Positions 22,286 through 33,456 of a stretch of DNA of 64,000 bases are shown piece after piece. The stretch is taken from NCBI GenBank assembly GCA_022701365.1, contig JAKUHH010000290.1, positions 475,417 through 539,416 of the forward strand, written 5' to 3'. How positions within the stretch are numbered: the stretch's first letter is position 1; each line of letters opens with the position of its first letter. This DNA is from Mycocentrospora acerina (Eukaryota > Ascomycota > Dothideomycetes > Pleosporales). A model generated the notes under the pieces. That model ran no database searches, was not told where the DNA came from, and saw only the letters and a list, made by a program, of their open reading frames with translations. The translations under genes were made by a program, and so were the position numbers.

Positions 22286-23323
22286 TTAGTTCCTCACCGC
22301 TACAACGAACAACCTCATATAGCCCAACACTACCCTGCCATCTTTTAATGCTCCATACTCTTCTCTCAACAAACCCTCATACTCCCTCAAATACTCACTC
22401 TTCGCTTCTTCATCTTCTTCCATCCGCTGCAAATAAGGCTGCAGCCCCGTCCCCTTGACCCACTCCACAATCGCCCCAGCATCCTTGAGCACATGCTGAT
22501 ATTCTGTGCGCCAGACATCTACGCTCTTAGCCGCCGGCTGCAGGGCGTCAAAGAACGCAGTGGCTGGTTCTATGGGATCCAGATCCGGGCGCTCGGAATC
22601 AGAAAGATTACCGACATTTGCAGTGGAGAAGTATTTTGAGTATGATTTTGAGGGGAGGAGAGCAGCGGTACGCATCAGGGCATGGGAGGGCGCGTAGTAA
22701 TTATCTGGGACTTGAATTGCGAGGACAGCTCCGGGCTTCAAGCTTTCGAACAAGTTTATCAGTGTGGGGATACGCTGGGGTTGCCGCAACCACTGGAACA
22801 CTGCGTTGCTGAATAACAGATCAACTTTTTCTCCTGCAGGAGCCTGCCATGTCCCGACATCTCCCTCAGCGAAAGACGCGCCTAGGGACGTTAGTTCCGC
22901 GTCACTCTTTGCCTTTCGTAGCATGTCGGCGGAGCTGTCCATGCCAGTGGTGCGGGACCCGGGGAAGGCAGTGAGAAGCGCTTTTGTGCTATTTCCCGGG
23001 CCGCAGCCAAGATCGTAGATGATTGGGTTGGGCGAGGTTATGTGTGGGTGTACTTGGGCGAGGAGGTCATACACAGGGCGGGTGCGTTGATCGTGGAACT
23101 TTAGGTATTGCTTTGCGGACCAGTCTTTTCCGGGGGGTGGTGTTGACATGTTGATGGATGAGGTGGCGAAGAGACGAATAGAAGAGGTAGGCTTGAAGGG
23201 TTGGATATGGGTTGATGAGGAGGAGGAGGTGTGGTTTGTGGGGATGCGGAGTGGTTTATATGCCGATTCTGTCAGGTGTTGTGAATGTTGCCGGCTAAGG
23301 CGGAGGGAGAACCGAGGGATCAT
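22286..23323 (-). CDS. SAM-dependent methyltransferase, trans-aconitate 2-methyltransferase-like
   Basis: An intronless 345-residue protein. SAM-binding motif I is IIYDLGCGPGNSTKAL, followed by the acidic residue in GMDSSADML and the family segments LLFSNAVFQWL and LAIQVPDNYY, which point to the Tam (trans-aconitate methyltransferase) family that methyl-esterifies aconitate released from the citrate cycle. The first 60 residues are rich in Arg, Ser and Thr and lack acids, a likely mitochondrial presequence; a second ATG (MSTPPPGKDW) starts the conserved part, so two isoforms are possible. It ends about 180 bases from the end of the tyrosinase gene, tail to tail. Confidence 0.88.
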   Translation of the reverse strand: MIPRFSLRLSRQHSQHLTESAYKPLRIPTNHTSSSSSTHIQPFKPTSSIRLFATSSINMSTPPPGKDWSAKQYLKFHDQRTRPVYDLLAQVHPHITSPNPIIYDLGCGPGNSTKALLTAFPGSRTTGMDSSADMLRKAKSDAELTSLGASFAEGDVGTWQAPAGEKVDLLFSNAVFQWLRQPQRIPTLINLFESLKPGAVLAIQVPDNYYAPSHALMRTAALLPSKSYSKYFSTANVGNLSDSERPDLDPIEPATAFFDALQPAAKSVDVWRTEYQHVLKDAGAIVEWVKGTGLQPYLQRMEEDEEAKSEYLREYEGLLREEYGALKDGRVVLGYMRLFVVAVRN

Positions 23324-24191
23324 GTTGCGGACGAAGATTTAGAAAGGCATGGGACTCGAAAAAAACTACTGTTCACCCCAAAGTCCTATTTGTTGCTTGA
23401 GAATGAAGTGAGTCAAAGCATGCAAGACATCAGGATACAGGTCAGCAGTGACGTTGAATAGCGCTCAAAATGGGATAGCTCCGGAAGTTGACTTAATCCC
23501 GCAACTATTCTCAAAACGACATCGCTATTTCGTCGCATGCCCACAATTCCTATCTTCGAGAGATAACACATGACAAGAAAGTTTAAGTAACATACGTTTT
23601 TAGAGTCTTAGGTAGCATGTACTACTAATGACAGAAATGGACCTAGCTTGTGGAAGCCTTTGATATTTGTAGTACATACCCCTGACTGCGTACGTTAACC
23701 ACTGCCCTGAATCTGAACACTGTCAACACCTACAGCCTGCTCAACCTAACCTGACCCGCCCAAATGTCCCCAGCGCGTGTCAATACGTGGCAGCCGTAGC
23801 TCCATGCCCTCAAGACCGACCTATGCCCTTCCTCTACCCTCCTCTCTTCTTCTTCTCACATACAAAAAATCCAATTCCAAAAAAGATGAAGTATTCGAAC
23901 CATCCCTAAGCCAAAACGCCGCCAGAATGCCAAACAAGACTTGTCATCAGCCGCCCAGTACCAAGGCGTCATGAGCGCCAAATCAAAAGGCGAAAAAAAA
24001 CATGGACCGTCAGGTCCGGGGAATGAATGGTAAAGTGCAAAGAAGAGGTTTTTGAGAATGTATAAAAAGGTATCACCCACTTTCCACGCTTATGCTCGGT
24101 TTTGAGAACAAGAAGAGTATAAAAGCCCAACCAAACGCCGAATCCTACCCCAGTACTCATGTATGCGCGGCGAAGTAGACTACGAGTTTGA
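23324..24191. other. Intergenic region between methyltransferase and LIM-RhoGAP genes
   Basis: About 870 bases. The left part should hold the methyltransferase promoter and the right part the 3' untranslated region of the LIM-RhoGAP gene. No additional gene is supported. Confidence 0.5.
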
Positions 24192-27100
24192 CTACCCCGC
24201 TCCTGCGGTGCCTGCTTGGGTCTGTTTTTGGAAAGCGGGAGATCGATAGCTGTGACGGTGAGGCGATGCTGTTCGATGACTTTCTGATGACGCTTGTGGA
24301 TGTGGCCCATAGGGGTGATTTGACGTGCCCTGGACAGGAGAGTTGCTATTGTTGGGAGGCGACCCAAAGCTGTGAACGCCTGGTCCAATGTGTCGAACCG
24401 ACGCTTCGCCAGCAAAAGCTTGTGGATTGTTGTCCGCTTGTGTAATTTGAGGTGCATTACGCTCATCCTTTCTCTTCGCCGGTCCGTTTTGATTATTGGG
24501 CGAGGTTGCAAGAGCTGTGGTAGCGGGGGCCTTGCCTCTTGACTCCCATTGTCGCATGATTTCTTTGGCAGACATCTCGGATGAGTTGTCGTCACTGAGA
24601 AGCTCCATGATCTCTGGCGGCACCTATCTCAAAGTCAGCTACGAAGAAGGAATTGCTGAAGTGCAGATGTAAATACCTCTGAAAATTCGTCATTGTTCTC
24701 GATCAGGTCAAACACGACCTTGACTGCACCTTGGTCGACGTTCTTCATTTCCTTGTCGTTGTTTTCTCGCAAAATATTTGGGGCAATGACAGTGGCAATA
24801 TTCCATGTGTCCATCTTGTTGCCCGATTCTTCATCGACAGTGTGAAAGGATGAAACCCAGTTGAGGAAACAAAACAGGACTTCCATCGTGTCACGGTGAG
24901 CTTTGGGTAACAGGCACAGAACTAGGTGTAGAACTTTCTTTCTTTGCACCTCGTCCTCAATGTCTGCTGAAGTCAGTCGAGCTGGGATGAGAGCGGACAG
25001 CAATGCTTACCGTTGGCTGTCATGAAAAGACGATAAAGCTTCAAGGTCAAAACTGGCTCCGGCATTAGTCTCAAGAAGCGCTTGAGAAGGTTAGCCAGCA
25101 TGACAGGGTTCTTTGTGTTGAGGTCAATCTGTTCGACGCCCTTTGCGTCTACCTCTTCCTCTAGTTCTCGCAAAGCTTTCAGGTTCCCGTTCTTTCGAAA
25201 GACGCCTTCTACCGACATGTCCATGCTCCTCATGGCAGTAGTAGCATCCTGTAAAAGAGCGGGGACTTTTAGAGCACCCGGACCCACGCCCTCTGTGCAT
25301 TCGGCTGCGAATTTCTCTACCAGATATTCGAGCGGCTGCCTGAAGGTCGCTTTGTCCGAGACTGGCTTCTCTGTGACTGGGTTGCCCTTCTTCGCTTTAC
25401 TTTTGTCGTTCTTGAACGCCTTGCCAAGCCCAATCTTACCCCAGAAGTTGTTCTTCTTGGTTTCTATAAGATCGAGCAGGTCGCCTTGATTGTATTGGTT
25501 ATCATCAAGAAGAAGACCTAGTTGCAGCACAGCAAGCCCCTTGAGTTTAAAGTACTCCAGCGGCGAGAGCTCGGAAAAGTAAGTGCGTGATCGAAGCTCA
25601 GACATGTTTTGCAAATCTTGAGCTCCAGAGAAGTCACGACGGTGCCCATTGAGGACTCTTGCCTGTTCTCGCCCAATCAAGGCATCGCCACCAGCGCGGA
25701 AAGCGTTGGGTCGCTGTTCACGCTGCTGCTCCAAAGCGGCCATGCGCGCAATATCATCCAACGCCAGCGAGTTAACAGCGAGAGTGACATTGTCGAGATC
25801 ATTTTGATTTTCCTGGACAATTTGCATTCCGCCTCGTGATTGATTGTCACCTCCTACCTCGAAGCCTTGAGGGCCATCGATGATTCTCGACGCCCGTGCC
25901 TTTTTCATTGTGTTGGATAAATGCTTGTCTAGTCGCGTTGACCGTAGTCGCTTGATATCAGACATGGACTGTTCGTAAGCAGCGTTTGAGCTTGCTTGGC
26001 TACCATTGACTGTTGATCCTCCGTATGATTTGGAGCGTGCGTCAGCCCGCAAGTGTGGTGGTTGAAGGTCGGATTCTGTATCACCTAGACGGTGCCCTTG
26101 TGAGGAGTCGTAACCACTCAGATTGGGGTCATCTACAGATCATTAGTTGGACGAATATAATCTCGGAAGCGACGTGCAAAATCTGAGTCATGTCAAGATG
26201 AGAGGTGATGATGGGCAACGTTTTTATTGTGAAGAGGGAACAACTTACCAGAAGTATGAGGTAGAGCACCGCTGGAGCGTAGCGTTGCCATGAGACGGGC
26301 GTGGGCAACCTTGAGCAAGTGAATGTATTGCCGCAGCTTTGTGACCTGCTCAAACCCACTTTCTGCGTCTGCTTGTGCAGCCGCGCAGGCTGGACAGAAA
26401 ATTCTGTGCTTGCTCTTGCTCCAATACGCGTTTCGAACATTGTTGCGTAAGTCAGCATTGCATCCTCGGCAGACCATGCAGTTATAGTTGAACGACATGT
26501 TGTCCAAGTGCAAGCACTTGTCCTCCACTTGGGCATCGCAAATTGGACACGCATCAGCCCATCTGGGAACCAGTATAGCCGACTCGGCTACCTGGTCTTT
26601 CTGCGCCTCCTCTTCCAGCCGGGCATCAAGCGAGTTGACCTGCGTCAGGAAACTGGTGAGGCCGTTGGAACTCCGAGTTTCACGCTCTAGCTTCAACGCC
26701 CCCTGCAGACAGATGCGGATCAGAAGCTTCAAGTAGTGTGCTAGGCCCGTCACCAGGGACAAAAGTTCTTGGGTAACGCCAAGGCGACGCACACCCGTTC
26801 CCTGGGACTGGGTGAGGAGTGCGAAAAAAGCGACCACTTTTTTGCAAAGCAGCTTGGACTCGCGGGAGTATGTCAGGCCCTTTGGAGTCTTTGCAACAAG
26901 TTGGGCGTCAAGGTCGTCTGCCGCGGTGAAGAGTAGGTCAATGTGAACGATGAACTTCTTGGCGGCCATGACGCCGTCGACGTAGGCGCCGTTGCTCACG
27001 TGGAGCAGCATATCGGAGATGCATGTCGCCGATTTCTCTTCGAATGCCGAAAGGGTCTTCCATATCCAGTTGACCTTTGCCTCGATCTCTTCCTCTTGTT

Positions 27101-28095
27101 GGCGCACCGTTTCGCGGACTGCGTCTGTCGCGTCGCTGTCGGCATCGTGCATGGATTCAATGACAGGCTGCCCGGTCGAATGAAGACGAACGTTCCAGTA
27201 TTTGTGAATCATGTAGCACTCTGGGTGCCAGTGTTGGTTCTGCCCATTGCGGAAAATCTCCACAAACTGCTTCAAAATGGATGTTTGGCAGCCGTTGCAG
27301 CGCTGGGCAAACTTGGTCGAGTAGTGATAATGGCAGTAGACGCTGCCTTCGTGCTCATAGTAGCTGTCGGAAGCCCCAAATACGGTGGGGCATACCGAGC
27401 ACGTGAAATGTTCAATGTGGTATTTGCGGTCCAACGCTGTGATGTACGATCCACGGAGGGCTTGGCCGCATTCGAAGCATAGCAGATCGAGACGGCGGAA
27501 ATAGTCGGTTTCGCATAGCGGGTACTGCCCTGGTGGCTTCTCGGGAACAGGAAAAAACTTGGAGGCTACAATCTTGCCACAGTCCTGGGTGGAAGTCAGC
27601 AGGATCCTTCAGGAGAGCCCATACATTATGAAAACACGAAGCTTGGATCACACGTGCACTACTCGCGTTGCACAACCACTAATCCAACACGCCGTATCCA
27701 CACCGCCTACAGTGCGCAGCAGGGACGATTCCTGCCACCTGACTCGGAAGGAAAATGGCAGAGCTTACGTGGCAAGTGAAGCATTCCAAGTGGTACGTAT
27801 CACCCAATGCCCTCACGAATTGGCCCGTCAATCCCTCCCCACACTTTCCGCATATTTTTCCACTGCGCTTGGGCTTTGGAGCGGGCGGGTTCTGCTGCAG
27901 CTGCTGGTCGGCAGGGTCAGTCATGGATCTTGCGGGCGCGTCTGCGCGATGCTGGGGGGCGAGGGTTTGCGACGACTGCAGGTCGACGGGGTTGGTGGGT
28001 TGGCGCTCGAGGCCATTGTTGCGCGGGTCGTAGGCGTGATGCTGGGACGCGCCCTGGCCGTCCATTGGTGGCGGACCCTCGGCCGGAGTGCCCAT
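24192..28095 (-). CDS. LRG1: LIM-domain Rho GTPase-activating protein, LRG1 type, 5 exons
   Basis: A GTPase-activating protein for Rho1-class GTPases, acting in cell-wall integrity and polarised growth. Exons 28095-27769, 27584-26249, 26132-25011, 24963-24677 and 24623-24192 give about 1167 residues. Two LIM domains lie near the N-terminus, the first split by the 184-bp intron 1 (KICGKCGEGL, then after the splice DCGKIV), the second at LLCFECGQAL. A third LIM is at CPICDAQVEDKC to FCPACAA. The RhoGAP domain follows with the arginine finger in EGVFRKNGN near residue 867 and the conserved LANLLKRFLRLMPEPV. The C-terminal 150 residues are low-complexity. This LIM-LIM-LIM-RhoGAP order is that of yeast Lrg1. 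The start is fixed by an in-frame stop three codons upstream. The promoter is shared with RPB4 and filled with repeats. Confidence 0.94.
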
Positions 28096-28540
28096 GTCTC
28101 GTTACGCCAATGCTGGCGGGTGCGTTGTCGGTGCAGGTGGCAAAGATGGGTGGAGGTGCAGCCGGGCGTCCAAGAGGGCGCGCGGCGATGGGCAGAGTGT
28201 CGGACGCGAGGAGGCGGTCGAGATGCGCCGCAGTGGTAGAGGGGGCGGAATGCAGGCGCGGCAGGGCTGTCGCGGGCGTCTTGGGGGTGCTGATGGCGGC
28301 TGGAGAGGCCAAGATGTGCTGGCGACAGCGCTCGCTGCCTCGAGGGGGCGTGTTGCTGCTGCGGCAAATATCGAGGCGCAGCAGGTGCAGATTGCGGGCG
28401 TGGACGGGCGGTGCGAGAGAGAGAGAGGGAGGGAGAGGGCGGCGTTGGATGGGGTTCGGCGCGCAGAGTCGCGGGACAGGGGACGGCGGTGCAGTCAAGG
28501 AGCGCCAGGCCAGCGGCGGGAGTGGGCCGAGTTGGGCAAG

Positions 28541-28681
28541 ACTACGACCACGACTGCGGCTGTGACTATACCCACGACCACGACCACGACCACGACTGTG
28601 ACTACAATCACGACTACAACCACGACTACAATCACGACTACAACCACGACTACAACCACGACCACGACCACAACTACGACC
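28541..28681. repeat. Imperfect microsatellite, cgactacaac/cgaccac units
   Basis: About 140 bases made of 6-, 12- and 24-bp variants of the unit cacgactacaac, with substitutions that keep a strong strand asymmetry (A and C against T and G). Confidence 0.92.
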
Positions 28682-28772
28682 AAGTGGCTGGCCGCACGAG
28701 GACTCGAGACGGCTGGGCTCGCGCGGGCGTGAGGACTCGAGAGGGGCGTGGCACTGTGCTTGTGCGAGTGCA

Positions 28773-28806
28773 TGCGTGTGCGTGTGCGTGTGCGTGTGCA
28801 TGTGTC
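28773..28806. repeat. GT-rich microsatellite
   Basis: A run of gtgtgc units, alternating purine and pyrimidine throughout, which is a sequence type prone to Z-DNA. Confidence 0.85.
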
Positions 28807-29011
28807 CGTGTCTGGCTGTGTAGTTGTGGAAATAGGCTTAGATGAAGTAGTGCCTGCATTTGCACTTGTTGTGACTGTTGTAAATACTACGATAGCTGAA
28901 GCCATCAGTCTCTTAACAGTTGCAACTACGGCTACAGATGTGGCTCTACGTATAGTCACAGCGATAGGCATGGTCATGGTAGTGCTTGTATTTGTACTCT
29001 TTGCCGTTGTC

Positions 29012-29093
29012 GTAGTTGTAACTGTAGCTGTAATTACAGTTGCAACTATAGCTGTAGCCATTACTATTTCTATAGTTACAACTACAGCTATAG
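29012..29093. repeat. Nested inverted repeats in a degenerate trinucleotide array
   Basis: Arms gttgtaactgta (29015-29026) and tacagttgcaac (29034-29045) match at 11 of 12 positions around a 7-base loop. Directly beside them, ctatagctgtag (29046-29057) and ctacagctatag (29082-29093) are perfect 12-bp inverted copies separated by 24 bases. Confidence 0.8.
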
Positions 29094-29377
29094 ATGTAGC
29101 TTTACGTGTAGTCATAGCTACTGTCGCCATGACTATAGACGACTGTACATTGTAGCCAGCCCTGAGGACCAAGAGGGTGTGCTTAATGTCTTGGCCTGCC
29201 CAATCCAGCCCGGCAGCCTTGCAGAGCCGCAACTACTGCCCTTGCAAGCCCACGACAGCTCAGCCAGAGGCTTGTCGTCGTTGTTGCTGTCGTTGTTGTT
29301 GCTGTTGCTGCTGTTGCTAGCACTTTTACTCTTGCTGTTGAGAATCCTTGCGACGCATTTGTCCACGACACCAGCTG

Positions 29378-29512
29378 CCCACACACACGCACACATATAC
29401 ACATACACACGCACACACATACACCCATATACACATACACACGCACACACATACACCCATATACACACACGTACATACGCGCAAACACACACGCACACGC
29501 ACACGCACACAC
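29378..29512. repeat. CA-rich microsatellite with a perfect 32-bp tandem duplication
   Basis: A CA/TA-rich tract ending ten bases before the RPB4 start codon. Within it, bases 29401-29432 and 29433-29464 are identical 32-bp copies in tandem. It probably forms part of the RPB4 5' untranslated region. Confidence 0.92.
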
Positions 29513-29522
29513 AACCCAGCCC

Positions 29523-30213
29523 ATGGACGAAGAGAGACAAGAGGCGCCTGCAAGAGCAGCCCAGCCTCCAGTATGGGTTGCGCCCAGGCTCGTCTCGCGC
29601 CCAAAGCCCCCCGTGCAGCAGGAGGAAGAAATGGGCAACGAGATCAAGCTGGGCGACGATTTTGAGGATGTGCACGCCCTGTCCGTCTCCGAGGCGCGCG
29701 CCGTCGTCACTGCCGTCCACGAGGCGAGGAAGAAGAAGGACCCCGAGAACAACCCGCTGCGCGACAGAATCTACAACGACAACATGTGAGTCCAGCCAGC
29801 GCCACGCCGTCGACGGGCACACGGAGCACCCTGGCTGATTCGCGTCCAGAATCATCACGCAGTTCCTCGACTACCTCGACAACTTTTCGCGCTACAAGCA
29901 GGAGGAGAGCTTGCACTCAATCGCCGCCCTCTTCGACACCCACCCCGAGCTCACCACCGTGGAAAAGGCACTACTAGGTACCCAGCACCGCCCTTGACCC
30001 GCCCGGCAGCGCAGCTTCTAACCGCCCCCTAGGGACGCTCACACCCGACTCAGCCGAGGAGGCCACCACACTCATTCCCTCGCTGGCTGAGAAGATGGAC
30101 ACCGACACGCTCCAGTCCATCCTGGACGAGCTGACCAAGATGCGTAAGCAGACATGCTCACAACCCCTGGCAGGCAAAGCTAATCCGCTCGCACAGAGGA
30201 CCGACTGCGCTAG
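29523..30213 (+). CDS. RPB4: RNA polymerase II subunit RPB4, 4 exons
   Basis: Rpb4 pairs with Rpb7 to form the stalk of RNA polymerase II and links transcription with mRNA export and decay. Exons 29523-29785, 29850-29977, 30033-30143 and 30197-30213 give about 172 residues. Family features are the N-terminal acidic segment (LGDDFEDVHALSVSEA), the helix ITQFLDYLDNFSRYKQ and the C-terminal HRDC-like end (TPDSAEEATTLIPSL, then LQSILDELTKM). The last exon is only 17 nt and supplies the final residues QDRLR before the stop; this junction is the least certain, since reading through instead would add about 90 unrelated residues. The start codon lies ten bases after a CA-repeat tract. Confidence 0.9.
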
Positions 30214-31449
30214 GAACAATGCCAGAGTCTGCATAGCAATATTCTGCAATTTCCGCAACCTCGCCAGGGTCCCTCACGTGACGTGGCCAGGCGCAGCATG
30301 CCTCAAAGCGCACCATGACATTCACGACCCACATGACAGGGACGACACCGGTTACCCCACAAAACAAGAACCGTATTTCGGAATACAAAGAGAACATTGG
30401 GCTGGCGTACGTGCATAACATGGAGCCATGGGATTTTGCGGTACCAAGACGATAGACGAATTGGTCTGCAATGTAGCACCACGAGGTATTAACAATCGAT
30501 TCATGACCATCTACTCAGCCTTTTTCTTTCTTTCTTCCTTTTTTTTCTTTCCCAACTTCTATTGCTGTGCTTGCTCTTGCTCTTGCCGCGCTAGTCATTC
30601 TTTCTCAACGGCGCAGGAATGTCACCACTACGTTATCTTGGCGCCATCAACGTCACGTCTGCGCCAACTTTGTCCACATAACTCATCTTCACATTCAATC
30701 TCACCTTGTCCGTCTCCCCTGCCGGTATGCGTTACCCCGGATGATGATCCTCCCTGGCAGCTCGGAACAGTGCGCGCCGCCCTAAATTTCCTTCCACACA
30801 GCCCTTGATCTAAACGTTCCTCCGTAGGAACAATTTCGCTCACGAGTCGTATTTGTCGCGTTCCGAGGACCTGACAGTAAGATCCTCGAGTCGAGACTTG
30901 CGTGGATTTGCCAATCGGACCGCTCCGTCTGCGGGCTACTCAAGCTCAACTCGTGAAGTTGTACGCTAATCCTATAGAAGAGATTCTGATGGGGCGCATT
31001 GTGTCAGAAGGGCCGATGTCAGTTCCAAACCTCTCTCAAGTTCAATCTTCTACGCGCTACATGGTGAGCCTCATCTTGTGCGCCATATAGGCGCGAACGT
31101 TTTTGGCGCATTGTCCGTAGGCAAGTGTTTGGCCAAAGGCAACACACCGTTCCCCTGGACCCACTGCTGACTCTGCGCCAGATATCTCATCACGTATTGT
31201 CGAGCCTGTCTCTCCGTATTGAACCATGAGATCCTCCTCCCGCGTTTCATCTTTGCACCGCGCATCTTGGCTCGAACCCTGACGCAGCGACATCCGTTCG
31301 CAATCTGGCACCCACTCTAGCGTGGAAGCCCACTTTAAGCGTTCATAACTACCGTCCTTGGGTCCCCGAACTCGGATCTTGTCGTCGCTCGTTTGTCCGA
31401 TCCTTTTACGTTCTTTACTTTCGTTATCAATGTTCTGCGGAAATTGACC
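30214..31449. other. Intergenic stretch between RPB4 and receptor gene
   Basis: About 1.2 kb with a T-rich run at 30515-30555 and no supported coding region. Short frames here lack domain features. The promoter and leader of the receptor gene are expected in the right half. Confidence 0.5.
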
Positions 31450-33104
31450 ATGAACCACGCTGCGCGTGAGATTGTTGTGGTCCCATCAGTCGACGGAAGA
31501 CAGCTGGTTTGGGATCCGGCGAGTTCGATTCCGACATTGATCGGCAGTCTTCTGTCGCTGGCGGCCACTTCGACGGTCATTTTGCTTTGGATTTTCGCCG
31601 GTGGAAAGAAGAGAAAGGACTTTCGATATGCATTGATTCTAAACCTCACCGTTGCCGGCATGTTTACCCTGCTCCTAGCACCTGTGATGCAAAATGTATG
31701 AGAGGCAGAATGAGCTGACTCATATTGCAGAATTCCTGAATTCTCTTAACAACTCTATTTCAGGGCTTGCTGTCAATATACTGAGAAGACCGCTATTTCC
31801 GGGCACGGCGTGCAACTTCAATGGGTGGGCAGGTCAATTCTCGGTGCAGGTAGGCAGTGGCAGTAGACATCACGTAACAAAGTGAGCATACTGACACCTG
31901 TTGCAGGCTGTCGACTTCTCCATTCTAGCAATCTCCGTCATCACACTTCTTATCATTCAACTTCGCTCTTTCATCATATATGCTTCTACCATGACCAAGG
32001 CTTTGATTTGCCTTTCAATCTGGATTGTTCCGCTTTGTACTAGTGAGCCCACCAAGCGATCCCAGATGAGATGCACGTGCTGACATGGTCACAGGTGTTT
32101 ACGCTTGGAGTAACAACTACCTCGGGCCTGTTTCTGGCAATTGGTGCTGGATTACCGCCGAATACCCACGCCAGCGGTACACCCTCACCCATGGCTGGCG
32201 CTTTGCTATTCTCATCATAACATTGTGCACCTACGTCTTTGTCTTTGTCTACATGTCGCGCCGACTCAAGCCACAGGATCTATCCAGAACAACAATCACT
32301 AACGTGGATGAAGACGATGGTATTCATTCTATAGAAATGGGGCATGCTCCCCGCCGTCAATACGACGCCGTACTAAGTGGATGCAGTACGCCTCACACCT
32401 CGCACAGCCTCGAACCACCGGCTCCCCATGGGGCACGCAAGCACCGCCGCAATAGCAGCAACATTAGTCTTACAGCTCAGTCTTCTCCGCATCTCAGCCC
32501 CTCGACCCACACGGCCGATCGTCTGTCTGTCGGTTCCTCGTGGGGCTACCCGAATTCTGTCCCGCCGTCGCCATCACGGTCTGTGACTTTTACGTCGCCA
32601 TCCCCTACAGAATCCGCCGAAGCCATCGTCATCCAGGTCGACGTCGACGTCGAGAAGGCGCTCCCGCAGAATCGAAGCGAAATCGCCCCCATTCCTACCA
32701 CACGCCTCCCCCGTCCAGAGTACGCGGATATTGAAAAGCAACAGGCCGTTGCTCCTGCGCAATATTCAAATCACTCCTCCACGCCCAGCACAGCACACAA
32801 GGCCAAAATCGACCGGGAAATCTGGCGAATGATTTTGCTAAACATGTACCCCGTCACCTATTTTGTGCTATGGATCCCTGGCATTGCCAATCGAGTTGCA
32901 GAAGCCATAGGCCATCCTGTCCGGGCGCTAGTGATTATGCAGAGCTCGACGCAGTTTATTGGGCTGGCGAATGCATGCGTTTATTTTTACAAAGAGCATG
33001 GCAAGGATATCCGAGAGTTTTGGAATGGGTTTTGGGGCAAGAAACGAGTGGTGGGGGAGGTTGTGACGACGGGTAATCGGCGATGGACTGGTGTGACGAT
33101 TTAA
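31450..33104 (+). CDS. G-protein-coupled receptor, Git3/cAMP-receptor-like, 4 exons
   Basis: A predicted seven-helix plasma-membrane receptor of 490 residues, from exons 31450-31657, 31731-31849, 31907-32042 and 32095-33104. Helices are visible at IPTLIGSLLSLAATS, FRYALILNLTVAEF, VDFSILAISVITLLI, LICLSIWIVPLCT, WRFAILIITLCTYVFV, MILLNMYPVTYFVLWI and VIMQSSTQFIGLANACV. Between helices 5 and 6 lies an intracellular loop of about 200 residues, rich in Ser, Thr and Pro, as in yeast Gpr1 and fission-yeast Git3. These receptors sense glucose or other nutrients and act through a G-alpha protein on cAMP signalling; the ligand here is unknown. Intron 1 must start with GC (GCATGT), because every GT choice breaks the conserved second helix. 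Confidence 0.88.
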
Positions 33105-33115
33105 CGATTATTTAC

Positions 33116-33166
33116 CCTTTTTTCTCCCTTCTTCCCCCTTCTTTCCCCTTCTTTCCCCTTCTTTCT
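33116..33166. repeat. Pyrimidine tract with 10-bp repeats
   Basis: A C/T-only stretch just after the receptor stop codon, with about three copies of cccttctttc. It falls in the probable 3' untranslated region. Confidence 0.8.
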
Positions 33167-33456
33167 TGAAACACGAGCTTTTTTTTTTTCTTTCTCTTCT
33201 TAAGCGCCTGTTAAATTGTAAGACTTGTTATTTTTACGAGTCAAGATAACGGATTGGTGGCCGATTTTTGGCGAGATATGATATCACGGTTTTGGTGAGG
33301 AAAGTAGATTCCTGTAGCAGATCGAGGGGTTGAAAGAAGCCTCGTGTTCGTGTATGTGTATGCGAGTGCATTTTTGAAATAGGTAGTACATGATGCATGT
33401 AGAGAAAACCCCCCACGATTGGTTTTTGCATAATCAAACACAAATGGCAGTTTCTG

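Larger units (their letters stand above)
28096..29522. promoter_or_regulatory. Divergent promoter of LRG1-type gene and RPB4, filled with simple repeats
   Basis: The 1.43 kb between the two start codons must carry both promoters. It is GC-rich next to the LRG1 start and then consists largely of low-complexity DNA in four blocks, listed separately. Long open frames on both strands here translate to Thr/Asp/His or Cys/Ser/Arg repeats and are by-products of the repeats. Promoter function is inferred from position only. Confidence 0.65.

Noticed and set aside
27917..29232. Long open frames on both strands rich in Thr/Asp/His or Cys/Ser/Arg
   Set aside because: They translate the microsatellites of the LRG1-RPB4 promoter; open in several frames at once, with no domain.
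29133..29858. Minus-strand frames of 190-240 codons over the CA repeat and RPB4 exon 1
   Set aside because: Antisense to a clear RPB4 exon and made of Val/Cys repeats from the CA tract.
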